64,000 nucleotides of DNA, taken from Bradyrhizobium ottawaense (GTDB taxonomy: Bacteria > Pseudomonadota > Alphaproteobacteria > Rhizobiales > Xanthobacteraceae). Of this stretch, positions 43,823 to 52,404 are shown piece by piece; the stretch's first letter is position 1; every line of letters begins with the position of its first letter. The notes beneath the pieces were generated by a model. That model was not told the origin of the DNA and did no database searches. It worked only from the letters and a program-made list of their open reading frames with translations. The translations under genes and the position numbers were made by a program. The stretch lies in contig NZ_LT629693.1 of the NCBI RefSeq assembly GCF_900099825.1, positions 6,645,001-6,709,000 on the forward strand, given 5' to 3'.

Positions 43823-43862
43823 CGTTCGGCTCTCTGCTCGCTGAGTGTGTGGGTTGAAGTGG

Positions 43863-44441
43863 CTAGTTGGTGCCGGGCAGGGCGTTGGCCGGCGGCGTTC
43901 CGTACTTCACCTTGCGATATTCCGGATACCATTTGGTGAAATAGACCGCACTGGTGCGGGCGGCAAACGCAATCAGGAGGCTGGACCACAGCGGCAGGCC
44001 AGGCACATAGATCAGCGCAATATTGCCGACCATCATCAACAGCGCCGCGCCGGTCCAGGCCCAGGTGATGATGTAGTTCGCGCGCAGGAAACCGGGCAGC
44101 TTTGCCGTCTCGGCGTCGACCACTTCGCGGGCGTATTGAAGCGTGAATGGCACGCGCATCACGATCGAGCCCAGCGAGACCAGAAAGATGCCGACATCGA
44201 CCGCGAACTTGATGGCGGAATTGCTGAAGGCGGGATCGACCAGAGCGAGGTAGCCGCCGACTGCGGTGAACACGATCACCGAGCCGGCGCCGAGGATCTT
44301 GATCGAGCGTCCGCGCACGATGTCGAACGCGATCACGGCCAGGCAGATCGCCGCCGCGGCAAACAGGCTCGTGGTCGCCGACGTCACCAGCATCAACATG
44401 GCGAAGGCGCCGTAGGGGGCAAGGATCAGAAAGATCGTCAT
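43863..44441 (-). CDS. Unknown five- to six-helix membrane protein
   Basis: A 192-residue integral membrane protein. Helices at about 5-25, 28-45, 50-70, 85-100, 125-145 and 150-165; the conserved-looking core is IVMRVPFTLQYAREVVDAET followed by LPGFLRANYIITWAWTGAAL. I do not recognise a named family. It is the first gene of an operon with the YciB-like gene, and the intergenic region in front contains two 19-bp operator-like sequences also found before the carotenoid oxygenase gene, so the pair is likely part of the TetR regulon. Confidence 0.75.
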   Translation of the reverse strand: MTIFLILAPYGAFAMLMLVTSATTSLFAAAAICLAVIAFDIVRGRSIKILGAGSVIVFTAVGGYLALVDPAFSNSAIKFAVDVGIFLVSLGSIVMRVPFTLQYAREVVDAETAKLPGFLRANYIITWAWTGAALLMMVGNIALIYVPGLPLWSSLLIAFAARTSAVYFTKWYPEYRKVKYGTPPANALPGTN

Positions 44442-44458
44442 GGTAGCCTCTCGGGCTA

Positions 44459-44530
44459 ATCTTTACATCGTAAAGATAAACTAGGGACGAGAGCAGGAGT
44501 CGTCAAGCGAAATCTTTACAGTGTCAAAAT
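44459..44530. promoter_or_regulatory. Paired TetR-type operators before the membrane-protein operon
   Basis: ATCTTTACATCGTAAAGAT at 44459-44477 (perfect 8-3-8 palindrome) and ATCTTTACAGTGTCAAAAT at 44512-44530 (two mismatches). The pair recurs at 49285-49357 with almost the same spacing (53 versus 54 bp between starts) and a shared gtcaagc flank before the second box. Confidence 0.85.
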
Positions 44531-44717
44531 ATCCTGATCAAAACAAAAATAGTTAATATTTTCAATGATATACATGAAATAACAGGAGACCAAAGAGGAA
44601 AATGCGGGCCAGGCCGCTACTCCGCTCGATCCGCGAAACGCCGCACCCGCCTGCAACCCTGCCGCAATGTTCCCGCAGTAGCGTCAGCTCGCGAGAGCGT
44701 GACCTTGAGGTGAGACA

Positions 44718-45392
44718 TTGCGCGTGTTGCTGGTGGAAGACGAACCTGAAATGGCATCCGCGCTCGCGGCCGCCTTGAAGAACTACGATATGGTGGTGGA
44801 CCATATCTCGACGCTGGCTGATGCCGAGGAAGCCGTTTCCGTCAATACCTACGCGGCCATCCTGCTCGACCGCCAGCTGCCGGATGGTGACGGACTGACG
44901 CTCATTCCCAAACTGCGAACCGTCGGCATCGCTGTTCCCGTTATCGTGTTGACGGCGCGGGGAGATCTGGTCGATCGCGTTGCAGGCCTGAACACCGGCG
45001 CGGATGATTATCTCGGCAAGCCCTTTGCCGTCGAGGAGTTGCTGGCACGGCTGCGCGCGGTGCTGCGCCGGCCGGCCGATCTGCCGTCGGAAATCATCCG
45101 CCTCGGCCAGCTTTCGTTCGACACCGGCCATCGCGAAGCCAGCGTCGCCGGCCGGCCGCTCGATCTGCCACGCCGTGAACTTCTTGTTCTGGAGACCTTG
45201 CTGCGACGCATGGGCCGCACCGTCGCCCGCGCGTCCCTGGACGAGGCAGTCTACAGCATCGACGACGAGATCCAGTCGAATGCCCTCGATACCCATATAT
45301 CCCGGCTGCGCCGCAAATTGTCTGAAGCCAAGGCCGGGATCGAGATCCACGCCATTCGCGGCGTCGGCTATCTGCTGAAGTCCGCGTCATGA
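44718..45392 (+). CDS. OmpR-family response regulator
   Basis: A 224-residue regulator. The receiver domain (1-115) has the phospho-acceptor Asp in YAAILLDRQLPDGDGLTLIP and the conserved Lys in DDYLGKPFAVEELLARL. A winged-helix output domain follows (about 130-222, RRELLVLETLLRRMGRTVAR, then AIRGVGYLLKSA). It overlaps the histidine kinase gene by 4 bp (ATGA), so the two form a two-component system. The stimulus is unknown. Codon usage is normal. Confidence 0.93.
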   Translation: MRVLLVEDEPEMASALAAALKNYDMVVDHISTLADAEEAVSVNTYAAILLDRQLPDGDGLTLIPKLRTVGIAVPVIVLTARGDLVDRVAGLNTGADDYLGKPFAVEELLARLRAVLRRPADLPSEIIRLGQLSFDTGHREASVAGRPLDLPRRELLVLETLLRRMGRTVARASLDEAVYSIDDEIQSNALDTHISRLRRKLSEAKAGIEIHAIRGVGYLLKSAS

Positions 45393-46753
45393 CGGACGTG
45401 CGGCCGCGGTCACTCCGGTGGCGCCTGGTGCGCCGGCTGGCGGTGTTGCAAGCCACGATGCTGGCGCTGTTCGTCCTGATTGTGATCGCGGTGCTGTGGG
45501 GCACCGGATCTCTGGTTACGCTGGAGCCGGAGGACGACACGATCGATGCGCTGCGCGAGGCCATCGGCCACGATGCCAACGGCGGGATATCGGTGCGCGA
45601 GACCCCGGCCGTCTCGGAGCGGCGGGAGAAGTCGCCCAATTTCTGGTTCGTGATCAGGGACCGGGAAGGACATTCGGTTTCACAGGGCAGGGTGCCGCGG
45701 GAATATGCGGATATCGGCGCCGCGCTCGATGGCATCGGCCAGGCCCGGCTCGGCTGGAATCTTGGCGATGGACCGCGTCCGACCGCGCGGATGAAGTGGA
45801 TCGAAACGCCGGCCGGCGACGTTCAGATCCTGACCGGTCCGGGTGGCACGGTATCCTGGCGACGGGTCGTACTGGCGACCTCGACATTGTTCCTGTGCGT
45901 GGTGTTGCCGATCATCGTTCTGATGAGCCTGGCAACGCTGATCGCAACGCCGATCGTGATTCGCCGCACCCTTGCCGGTCTGGCGCGTGCGGCCGCGCAA
46001 GCGGAAGAAATCGACATTGACCGGCGCGGGGCGCGGCTTGCGCTGCAAGGCGTGCCATCGGAAATCGTTCCGTTGGTATCGGCCGTCAACGATGCGCTGC
46101 GGCGCCTCGATGAGGGATATGAACGAGACAAGCGGTTCCTTGTCGATGCGGCCCATGAGCTACGGACGCCGATCGCCATTCTGCAGACCCGGCTTGAATC
46201 GATCCCGCTCGGACCTCACGCGCCGCGCGTCCTTGAGGATGTCGCGCGCCTGTCCACCCTGGCCGATCAGCTCTTGGACATCCAGCGCGTCGATCATGGC
46301 AGCGACGGGCTGACCGATGTCGATATCGTCGCCATGGGCAGAGCGGTGGTGGCCGACCTTGCGCCGCTGGCGATTGCCGCCAATTACGAGCTGTCGTTTG
46401 AGGCCGCCGCGGAGCACCTCCATGTGCACGGCGATCGGGGTTCGCTGGAACGGGCGCTGACCAATCTCGTTCAGAACGCGATCGAGTATGGCGGCCGCAA
46501 GGGAATGATTGCGGTAAGGGTAGATCGTCCGGCCAGGATTTCGGTCACGGATGACGGCCCAGGCATTCCGCCACCGCATCGCGAGCGCGTGTTCGAACCG
46601 TTTTACCGGCTGAACGGCCGTAACCGGGGCGCCGGGCTTGGTCTCAATCTCGTCCAGGAGATTGTCCGGCGGCATGATGGCGTCGTCGTCATTCGCGACG
46701 GCAGCTCCGGCGGCGCCTGCGTCGAGATGACGTTCCGGCCGGCCGGGATTTGA
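45389..46753 (+). CDS. OmpR-partner sensor histidine kinase
   Basis: A 454-residue membrane kinase with two helices (about 15-40 and 165-190) that flank a periplasmic sensor of about 120 residues. HAMP-like linker (about 195-245), HisKA with the phospho-acceptor His in FLVDAAHELRTPIAILQTRL, and HATPase (NLVQNAIEYGGRKG, then VTDDGPGIPPPHRERVFEPF, then GAGLGLNLVQEIVRRH). It resembles QseC/PhoR-type kinases. Pairs with the adjacent response regulator. The target genes cannot be told from this window. Confidence 0.93.
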   Translation: MTDVRPRSLRWRLVRRLAVLQATMLALFVLIVIAVLWGTGSLVTLEPEDDTIDALREAIGHDANGGISVRETPAVSERREKSPNFWFVIRDREGHSVSQGRVPREYADIGAALDGIGQARLGWNLGDGPRPTARMKWIETPAGDVQILTGPGGTVSWRRVVLATSTLFLCVVLPIIVLMSLATLIATPIVIRRTLAGLARAAAQAEEIDIDRRGARLALQGVPSEIVPLVSAVNDALRRLDEGYERDKRFLVDAAHELRTPIAILQTRLESIPLGPHAPRVLEDVARLSTLADQLLDIQRVDHGSDGLTDVDIVAMGRAVVADLAPLAIAANYELSFEAAAEHLHVHGDRGSLERALTNLVQNAIEYGGRKGMIAVRVDRPARISVTDDGPGIPPPHRERVFEPFYRLNGRNRGAGLGLNLVQEIVRRHDGVVVIRDGSSGGACVEMTFRPAGI

Positions 46754-46919
46754 TCCGCAAACGCCTGCATTGCCGTTCGCCGCGCATCCGCGCCTCAACC
46801 GGTCGAATTGTTCTCTGCGCGGCGCGCCGCGTAATGCTCACACAACGTCCGTCCTTCATATCGCATCGATCCCGACATCAGTCGGTGATGCGATTTGACT
46901 GGATGGGTGACTCATTCTC

Positions 46920-47507
46920 ATGGCAACACAAAATGTCCTGCTGTTCTTTCGCGCGCTTGCACTCAACCCCTTCAGGGTCGGAGCGATCGCGCCGTCGGGA
47001 GCCGACCTGGCAAGCCTGATAACGAGCGAAATCAGCCAGGCCTCCTGCCCGGTTCTCGAACTCGGTCCGGGCACCGGGGTCTTCACCGAAGCATTGCTGG
47101 CGCGCGGCGTCAGCGAGCGCGATCTCACGCTGATCGAATATGGTTCGGATTTCATGCGATTGCTGCAGTCGCGCTTCCCCAGGGCGCGCGTGCTCTGGAT
47201 GGATGCGGCCTGGATGGCTTCCTACGATCTGTTCGAGGAGAGGTTGGGCGCCGTGGTGAGCGGTCTGCCATTGCTCAACTTTCCGCCCGGAAAAGTCAGC
47301 GCCATTCTCGCCGCCGCCTTCGGTGCTCTTCGCGAGGGCGGGGCGTTCTATCAATTCACCTACGGCACCAAGTGCCCGGTTTCGAAGTCCTTGCTGGACC
47401 AGCTCGGACTGCAGGCGGCCTGCATGGGACGCGTGCTTCTCAACATTCCGCCGGCCTCGGTGTATCGCATCACGCGAAGCGATTCATGCAAGCTGGATCA
47501 AACCTGA
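46920..47507 (+). CDS. PmtA-like phospholipid N-methyltransferase
   Basis: Class I SAM-dependent methyltransferase of 195 residues. The SAM-binding loop is LELGPGTGVFTEALLARGV (about 44-62), with the acidic strand LTLIEYGSDFM, and a C-terminal GLPLLNFPPGKVSAIL segment. This resembles the Sinorhizobium-type PmtA that makes phosphatidylcholine from phosphatidylethanolamine, although KsgA-type rRNA methylases are relatives; Bradyrhizobium has several such paralogues. The stop overlaps the next gene start by one base (TGATG). Confidence 0.8.
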   Translation: MATQNVLLFFRALALNPFRVGAIAPSGADLASLITSEISQASCPVLELGPGTGVFTEALLARGVSERDLTLIEYGSDFMRLLQSRFPRARVLWMDAAWMASYDLFEERLGAVVSGLPLLNFPPGKVSAILAAAFGALREGGAFYQFTYGTKCPVSKSLLDQLGLQAACMGRVLLNIPPASVYRITRSDSCKLDQT

Positions 47508-47845
47508 TGTCGGCCGGTCTGAATGTGCCGGCCTGCATCGCCTTGCTCGCCGAATTGGGCCCCATCGGAATTGCGGGCGTCGCGCTTGCCGAAAAGCTGT
47601 TTCCGGTGCTGCCCTCGTATTTCGTTTTCGTGCTGCTGGGCACCGCGGCGTCGGGCCGAAGCGATCTGGCCGTCACCTTCGCCGCGGCCGCGGCCCGCTC
47701 CACGTTGGGCGCGCTTGGCTGGTACTGCGTCGGCCTCCGTCTGGGGCCAACGCGGGTCGAGTCGCTGGTTGAACGGTTCGGGCGATACATATTCCTGAAG
47801 CCCGCGCTCTATTCCCGTTCGATGCTACGCATCGCTCCGGAATGA
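47507..47845 (+). pseudogene. DedA family membrane protein, truncated
   Basis: A 112-residue reading frame whose first ~104 residues match the DedA (SNARE-associated) N-terminal half: AELGPIGIAGVALAEKLFPV, then RSTLGALGWYCVGLRLG and FGRYIFLKPALYSR. Complete DedA proteins have about 200 residues with a conserved second half that is absent here. The last residues (SMLRIAPE) are read from sequence resembling an interspersed repeat (ttcgatgctacgcatcgctccggaatgacgg), which probably replaced the 3' part. It is translationally coupled to the methyltransferase gene. Confidence 0.75.
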
Positions 47846-47858
47846 CGGTGGGACTAAC

Positions 47859-49265
47859 TTACTCCGCGCCCACCCAGTTGCCGTGAAAGCCATCGGGCAC
47901 GCGATGGCCGAGATGCACCAGCGCCACCGGGCCGGATTCGACATCCCCGGCGTTGAACACCGCAAGGTCGCTGCGGTTTTCCCGCGCGCGCCAGACCGCC
48001 GACAACAGCCAGCCGTCGCCCTCGGCGGCATCAGGACCGCGCTCGACGAACACCGGCTCCGAAATGGTGTCGCCGGCGGGCAAGAGATAGTTGCCGTGCC
48101 GCTTGCCGTTGCCGTCGACATGCACGAGGCCGGAGAGCGCGCCGAACATCGGCAGGTCAGGGTTGGCGCAGGCGTACCAGCCATGATTGCTCTTGAGGCC
48201 GGCGCGGCGATCATCGATGCGCGGGAATTCGCCGGTCAGGTCGTCGTCCAGATAAGTCTGGGTGAAACGGTCGGTATTGCCGGCGAGGTCGAAGGTCCAG
48301 CGGCAGTAGCGTGCGCGCGACTTTTCCGGATCCGTCTTCGAGCCGTCGGGATGGGTGAACAGCGGCGCTTCCTCGAACTGCATCACGTCGGCGATGATGA
48401 GGTTGCCTTCTTCCCAGGCATTCATGACGTGGAACACGTAACAGCTCTCGGCGCGGAACCAGACGAGGTCGTTGGCGGACCCGTTGCGTTTCATGACGCC
48501 GACATAGGCGCCTTTCTCCGGCTCCCAGGCGTAAGGCGGCCGGCCGCGCATCGCCCGGTCCATGCTGCCGGTAATGGGCAGGATCGGAAACAACAGATGG
48601 TTTTCGGTGACGATGAAGTCGTGCACCATGCTGGCATAGGGCGACTCAAAGCGATCGAACCGCGTCACCACGCCTGACGCGCTGACGGTTCCGAAGGAGA
48701 GGGCAGGGGTCAACGGTCCTGCGGCGTTGTAGCCGAAGAACGCCATCTCGCCGGTGACCGGATCGATCTTGGGATGTGCGGTGAAGGGACCCTTGATGGC
48801 GCCCTTGTAGTCGCAATAGCCGAGGCGGTTCAGCGTGCCCGGCTCGATCTCGGTCGGCAGATGGCCTTCCTCCAGCGCCAGCAGGCGGCCGCCGTGAAAG
48901 ATGATGTTGGTGTTGGCGACGCCGCCATCGTCGATGGTCGCGGGCGGGGCATCCGGCAGCTTGCGGCCGAAACCGCCGAACAGCGCGCGGCCGGCGTCGT
49001 GCTCGGCCTGCCATTTCGGGGTGCGGACCCAGCGGTTGCGATAGCTGGCACGGCCGTTCTCCAGGTGGAAGGCGTGCAGCATGCCGTCGCCGACAAACCA
49101 GTGCGCGCCCGGCGCATCGAATTGCGGGTTGGGACCGTTGCGATAGAGCGTGCCGTTGAGTTCGCGCGGCAATTCGCCGGTCACCTTGAGAAACGGCGCA
49201 TCGCATTCCATCGGGATCGGCGCGAGGTTGGTGCGGGCCGCGTTGTCAGCCACCTGGTCGAGCAT
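47859..49265 (-). CDS. Carotenoid-cleavage/lignostilbene-type dioxygenase
   Basis: A 468-residue non-haem iron oxygenase of the RPE65/CCD family. The N terminus is typical (LPRELNGTLYRNGPNPQFDA). Iron ligand histidines occur in FTAHPKIDPVTGEM, SPYASMVHDFIVTENHL, YVFHVMNAWEEGN and the C-terminal GFHGNWVGAE. Members cut apocarotenoids or stilbenes; the substrate is not known. It diverges from a TetR regulator, and the shared upstream region has a pair of palindromes that also precede the membrane-protein operon at 43268-44441. Confidence 0.93.
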   Translation of the reverse strand: MLDQVADNAARTNLAPIPMECDAPFLKVTGELPRELNGTLYRNGPNPQFDAPGAHWFVGDGMLHAFHLENGRASYRNRWVRTPKWQAEHDAGRALFGGFGRKLPDAPPATIDDGGVANTNIIFHGGRLLALEEGHLPTEIEPGTLNRLGYCDYKGAIKGPFTAHPKIDPVTGEMAFFGYNAAGPLTPALSFGTVSASGVVTRFDRFESPYASMVHDFIVTENHLLFPILPITGSMDRAMRGRPPYAWEPEKGAYVGVMKRNGSANDLVWFRAESCYVFHVMNAWEEGNLIIADVMQFEEAPLFTHPDGSKTDPEKSRARYCRWTFDLAGNTDRFTQTYLDDDLTGEFPRIDDRRAGLKSNHGWYACANPDLPMFGALSGLVHVDGNGKRHGNYLLPAGDTISEPVFVERGPDAAEGDGWLLSAVWRARENRSDLAVFNAGDVESGPVALVHLGHRVPDGFHGNWVGAE

Positions 49266-49284
49266 CTCACGTTCCTCCGGTTCT

Positions 49285-49357
49285 ATCTTTACATCGTAAA
49301 GATGTCAGTAACGATGCCGGGGCCTAGCGTCAAGCAAAATCTTTACAGTGTAAAAAT
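49285..49357. promoter_or_regulatory. Paired TetR-type operators between dioxygenase and regulator
   Basis: ATCTTTACATCGTAAAGAT at 49285-49303 (perfect palindrome with a 3-base centre) and ATCTTTACAGTGTAAAAAT at 49339-49357 (one mismatch). The first abuts the dioxygenase start, the second abuts the TetR start. Both have near-identical counterparts at 44459-44530. Confidence 0.88.
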
Positions 49358-49376
49358 TGTGACTATAAGGATTCGG

Positions 49377-50114
49377 ATGGCAAGAGTATCGAGAGAAACC
49401 CGGGCGATTCGTCCTGCCGCGAAAGCGCGCAGATCGGTCAAGGCGGTGGCTGAGCGGCCGGCCGCCCGGCGGCGCCGGGCATCGGGCGACACGCCCTATC
49501 ATCATGGCGACCTGCATGAGGCGCTGCTGCAGGCGGCCGAACGGGTGCTGGAGCGCGACGGGATCGCCGGGTTGACGCTGCGCGCGGTGGCGCGCGAAGC
49601 CGGCGTGTCGCATGCCGCACCAACCCACCATTTCGGCGACCTCACGGGTCTCCTGAGCGAACTCGCCGCGATCGGCTTCCGGATGTTCAACACAGCCATG
49701 ATCGCCGCGCGCGCCAGCGAAGCCCATCCGTTGATGAAGGCGATGGCCAACGCCAAGGCCTATGTCGCGTACGCACAGGCGCATCCCGGCATGTATAGCC
49801 TGATGTTCCGCAACGAGCGGCTCGACATGACGCGGCCGTCGCTGCACGAGGCCGCGTCCGCCTCCTTCGAGGGATTGGCGAACTCGGTCGGCGTCGGCGG
49901 AAGCCAGCGGCTGACCGGGGAGGCGCTGGAGACGCTGTCGCTCGACCAGGCCGCGGCCATCGCGCGTAGCTGGTCGCTGGTGCACGGCTTCACGATGCTG
50001 CTGCTCGACGGCCGGCTGAAGGACATCCTGCACCGGCTGCCCGAAGGCACCGGTCCCGACCAATTGCTGGAGGCGATGCTGCGTTCGACGGTGGCCCGCT
50101 CGCCGGGGTCATAG
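49377..50114 (+). CDS. TetR/AcrR family regulator of the dioxygenase regulon
   Basis: A 245-residue repressor with a long basic N-terminal arm (about 1-38) before the TetR helix-turn-helix (about 42-85, GIAGLTLRAVAREAGVSHAA, then PTHHFGD). The C-terminal domain is helical. Start at 49377 with AAGGA upstream. The two palindromes in front of it are the natural binding sites, implying autoregulation, repression of the divergent dioxygenase gene and probably of the distant membrane-protein operon, which has the same boxes. Confidence 0.9.
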   Translation: MARVSRETRAIRPAAKARRSVKAVAERPAARRRRASGDTPYHHGDLHEALLQAAERVLERDGIAGLTLRAVAREAGVSHAAPTHHFGDLTGLLSELAAIGFRMFNTAMIAARASEAHPLMKAMANAKAYVAYAQAHPGMYSLMFRNERLDMTRPSLHEAASASFEGLANSVGVGGSQRLTGEALETLSLDQAAAIARSWSLVHGFTMLLLDGRLKDILHRLPEGTGPDQLLEAMLRSTVARSPGS

Positions 50115-50118
50115 AAGG

Positions 50119-50742
50119 CTAGCGCTTCGCGAGGCCCACGGCCTTGCCGGTTTCGCCGATCACCTTCACCTCGTCCTTGCCGCATTTGAAATCGCGTGCC
50201 AGGTCGTCAGCCGCCTTGCGGGCGAGTTCGTTCGGGTTGGGATTGGCCTGCGCATCGATATAGGCGACGTGACAGACCTGTCCCGGCGGCAGCCGGGTAA
50301 CGGCCAGCATCGGCTTGGCGATCGGCCGTCCGTTCTTGTCCTCGTCGGCATTGTCGGCAATGTGCCAGCGCTGGATGATCGCGAACGGCTTGCCGTTCAT
50401 CGTTCGCCACTCGACCATGTGCTCGGTCGAATTGAATGGGCCGAACCAGACCCCTGCTGCGGGCTCCCTGGCGGCGGCCGCGCGGTTGCGGCCGACCGAG
50501 ACGGTTTCGCGCAGATCGTCCTCGCTGATCAAGACCACGAGACCGGCCTTGCCGGGGCAGGTCCGGAGGGTGCTGTCGTCGACCTCGGTGCCGGCGCTGG
50601 TGACGCGGCAATCCTTCGGCGCCGTTGACGTATAGCTACTGCCGAATGTTTGGGCGCTGGCCGGTGAAATCAGGCCCAATGCGGCGCCGAACAGCGCCGC
50701 GACGGCCAATCCGGTGGGCTGCGAGCAGGGCGCGCGTTTCAT
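50119..50742 (-). CDS. Exported hypothetical protein (207 aa)
   Basis: A secreted protein with a signal peptide (about 1-30, cleavage near ASA-QT). The mature part has four Cys residues and a pattern of strands, with SVGRNRAAAAREPAAGVWFG and RLPPGQVCHVAYIDAQANPN; the C terminus has KCGKDEVKVIGETG. I recall similar DUF-type secreted proteins in Bradyrhizobium but no function. The start at 50742 is chosen because the signal peptide begins there; an upstream start at 50844 would add a non-signal extension. Confidence 0.75.
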   Translation of the reverse strand: MKRAPCSQPTGLAVAALFGAALGLISPASAQTFGSSYTSTAPKDCRVTSAGTEVDDSTLRTCPGKAGLVVLISEDDLRETVSVGRNRAAAAREPAAGVWFGPFNSTEHMVEWRTMNGKPFAIIQRWHIADNADEDKNGRPIAKPMLAVTRLPPGQVCHVAYIDAQANPNPNELARKAADDLARDFKCGKDEVKVIGETGKAVGLAKR

Positions 50743-50907
50743 CTGCCAGTCTTCACTTGGGGGGCTCCCGGGAACATTGGCGATGTGACGTGTGCAATCT
50801 GGGGAAGGTTCAAGACAAACTCGCGAAATACCTGACAGGACCACGGAATCGTCCTAGAAGAGCGGCTTCGCCATTCCTCGTCTCCCGAGCGTGTAGTCGT
50901 CAATCCC

Positions 50908-51591
50908 ATGCCTGCCATTCCCCAGAACAAGCCCTATCGCGTCGGCCGCTCCTCCACTGGCCTCGGCCTCTTCGCCACCAAGCCGATCAAGAAGGGCAGC
51001 AAAATCATTCGCTATTTTGGCCCGCTCTTGGATTCGAAGAAGAAAAAAGACGACGCGATCGAGAACAAGTACCTGTTCGAGCTCAACAACCGCTGGACCA
51101 TCGACGGCTCGGTGCGCAAGAACATCGCCCGCTACATCAACCATGCCTGCAAGCCGAACGCCGAATCCGACGTCAAGCCGCGCAAGCGCAAGGTGATCAT
51201 CCGCGCCATCAAGGACATCGAGCCGGGCGAGGAGATCAACTACGATTACGGCACCGATTATTTCAAAGCCTACCTGAAGCCGATCGGCTGCAAATGCGAA
51301 TCTTGCGAAAAGAAGCGCAAGAAGAAGCGCGCCGAGGCACGGGCCGAGAAATTGCGCCTGAAGGCGAAGGCCGAGCGGAAGGCGCTGAAAGAGGCCGAGA
51401 AGCAGGCGGCAAAGGTGAAGAAGGCCAGGGAAAACCTGAAGCAAAAGCTGAAGCGAAAGCGGGAGCTGAACGGTCATTCGAAGGTCGCCAAGGCAAACGG
51501 CAATAGCCGCGTCCGGGTGGCCAGCAAAAGGTCATCGGCTCCGAAGCCGCAGGTTGCTGTGGCCAGTCCAGCACCGGCGCTGCAGGCCTGA
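50908..51591 (+). CDS. SET-domain lysine methyltransferase with basic coiled-coil tail
   Basis: A 227-residue protein. The SET domain (about 10-115) shows GRSSTGLGLFATKPIKKGSK, the SAM/substrate motif ARYINHACKPNAES and the catalytic NYDYGTDYF. A post-SET Cys cluster (CKCESCEKK) follows. The C-terminal ~90 residues are a Lys/Ala/Glu-rich coiled coil. Family members in bacteria methylate histone-like or ribosomal proteins; the target is unknown. It is convergent with the DUF6522 gene. Confidence 0.9.
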   Translation: MPAIPQNKPYRVGRSSTGLGLFATKPIKKGSKIIRYFGPLLDSKKKKDDAIENKYLFELNNRWTIDGSVRKNIARYINHACKPNAESDVKPRKRKVIIRAIKDIEPGEEINYDYGTDYFKAYLKPIGCKCESCEKKRKKKRAEARAEKLRLKAKAERKALKEAEKQAAKVKKARENLKQKLKRKRELNGHSKVAKANGNSRVRVASKRSSAPKPQVAVASPAPALQA

Positions 51592-51604
51592 GCGCGTCGC
51601 GGTT

Positions 51605-51895
51605 TCATCCGCCGGGCTTGCGCGCCGATTTCGGCAGCGATGCATCGCCAAAGTCGAGCGCCGAACGCTGAATGATGGCGCCTGACGCGTCGACCACGAC
51701 ACGAAACCGCCGATGCTCCGAGAAGAAGGTCAAGCGGTGGCGGCCGAGATCCGCATCGATCCCGCGCTCGGCAAGGCTCGTGATACTGCCCGCGCGCATT
51801 CCTTCCTGGAGCAGGGGCAGCGTCACGCCGAGCCCGTCGGCGACGATGGCTGCATCGATCTGGACCTCCCCATTTTCGAATTCGATCGGTTTCAT
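51605..51895 (-). CDS. DUF6522 family protein
   Basis: A 96-residue protein starting MKPIEFENGEVQIDAAIVAD. Two short alpha/beta segments (GLGVTLPLLQEGMRAGSITS and GRHRLTFFSEHRRFRVVVDA) are typical of the family as I recall it. The function is unknown, but these proteins accompany NO-stress genes. The gene ends 10 bp after the SET gene (convergent) and lies downstream of the NsrR-like regulator on the same strand, so it may be part of the NO-response unit. Start at 51895. Confidence 0.8.
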   Translation of the reverse strand: MKPIEFENGEVQIDAAIVADGLGVTLPLLQEGMRAGSITSLAERGIDADLGRHRLTFFSEHRRFRVVVDASGAIIQRSALDFGDASLPKSARKPGG

Positions 51896-51927
51896 GGTGA
51901 GCACCTGAAGTTGGCCATTTGTGGCGC

Positions 51928-52359
51928 TCAAGCGGGCACCGGGCTTCGTCTGGGCTTTGCAGGATAGGCGCATTCCTCGAGCGTTGTCGCATCGAGCTCG
52001 CGCATAAAAGCCTCGCGCGCGGCGGCGAGCCTGGCTTTCAGGCGACAGCGCGGCGTCAGCACGCACGAGCCGCCATCGTCGCGAAAACATTCGACCAGCG
52101 CGTGCGGCCCTTCCAGCGCCCGCACCACCTCGCCAAGCGTGATCGACTGGGCGGGGCGAGCGAGCGAGAACCCGCCGCCGGCGCCGCGCTGGGTGGCGAT
52201 GAAGCCGCCGTCGGCGAGGTCGCGCACCACCTTGGCCAGATGATTGCGCGAAATGCCGAACTCGGCCGCGATTTCGTTGGTCGCAAACGAGCGCGTCGGC
52301 TCGCCCGCCAGCCGCATCAGGGCGCGCAACGCAAAATCCGTGAACGATGTCAGGCGCAT
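51928..52359 (-). CDS. nsrR: NsrR-like Rrf2 family nitric-oxide regulator
   Basis: Iron-sulfur transcription factor of 143 residues. The winged helix begins MRLTSFTDFALRALMRLA, the usual NsrR/IscR N terminus, with the recognition helix in EFGISRNHLAKVVRDLADGG. Three Cys in CFRDDGGSCVLTPRC (about 86-100) are the likely cluster ligands. The start at 52359 is set by GAGGGAA upstream. It diverges from a group III haemoglobin gene, with a 27-bp palindrome between them that resembles an NsrR site. NsrR loses its cluster with NO and derepresses NO-detoxifying genes. Confidence 0.88.
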   Translation of the reverse strand: MRLTSFTDFALRALMRLAGEPTRSFATNEIAAEFGISRNHLAKVVRDLADGGFIATQRGAGGGFSLARPAQSITLGEVVRALEGPHALVECFRDDGGSCVLTPRCRLKARLAAAREAFMRELDATTLEECAYPAKPRRSPVPA

Positions 52360-52404
52360 GGGATTCCCTCGCAAGTTTTTGCTTGCAAATCCTCTATAGC
52401 GGTC

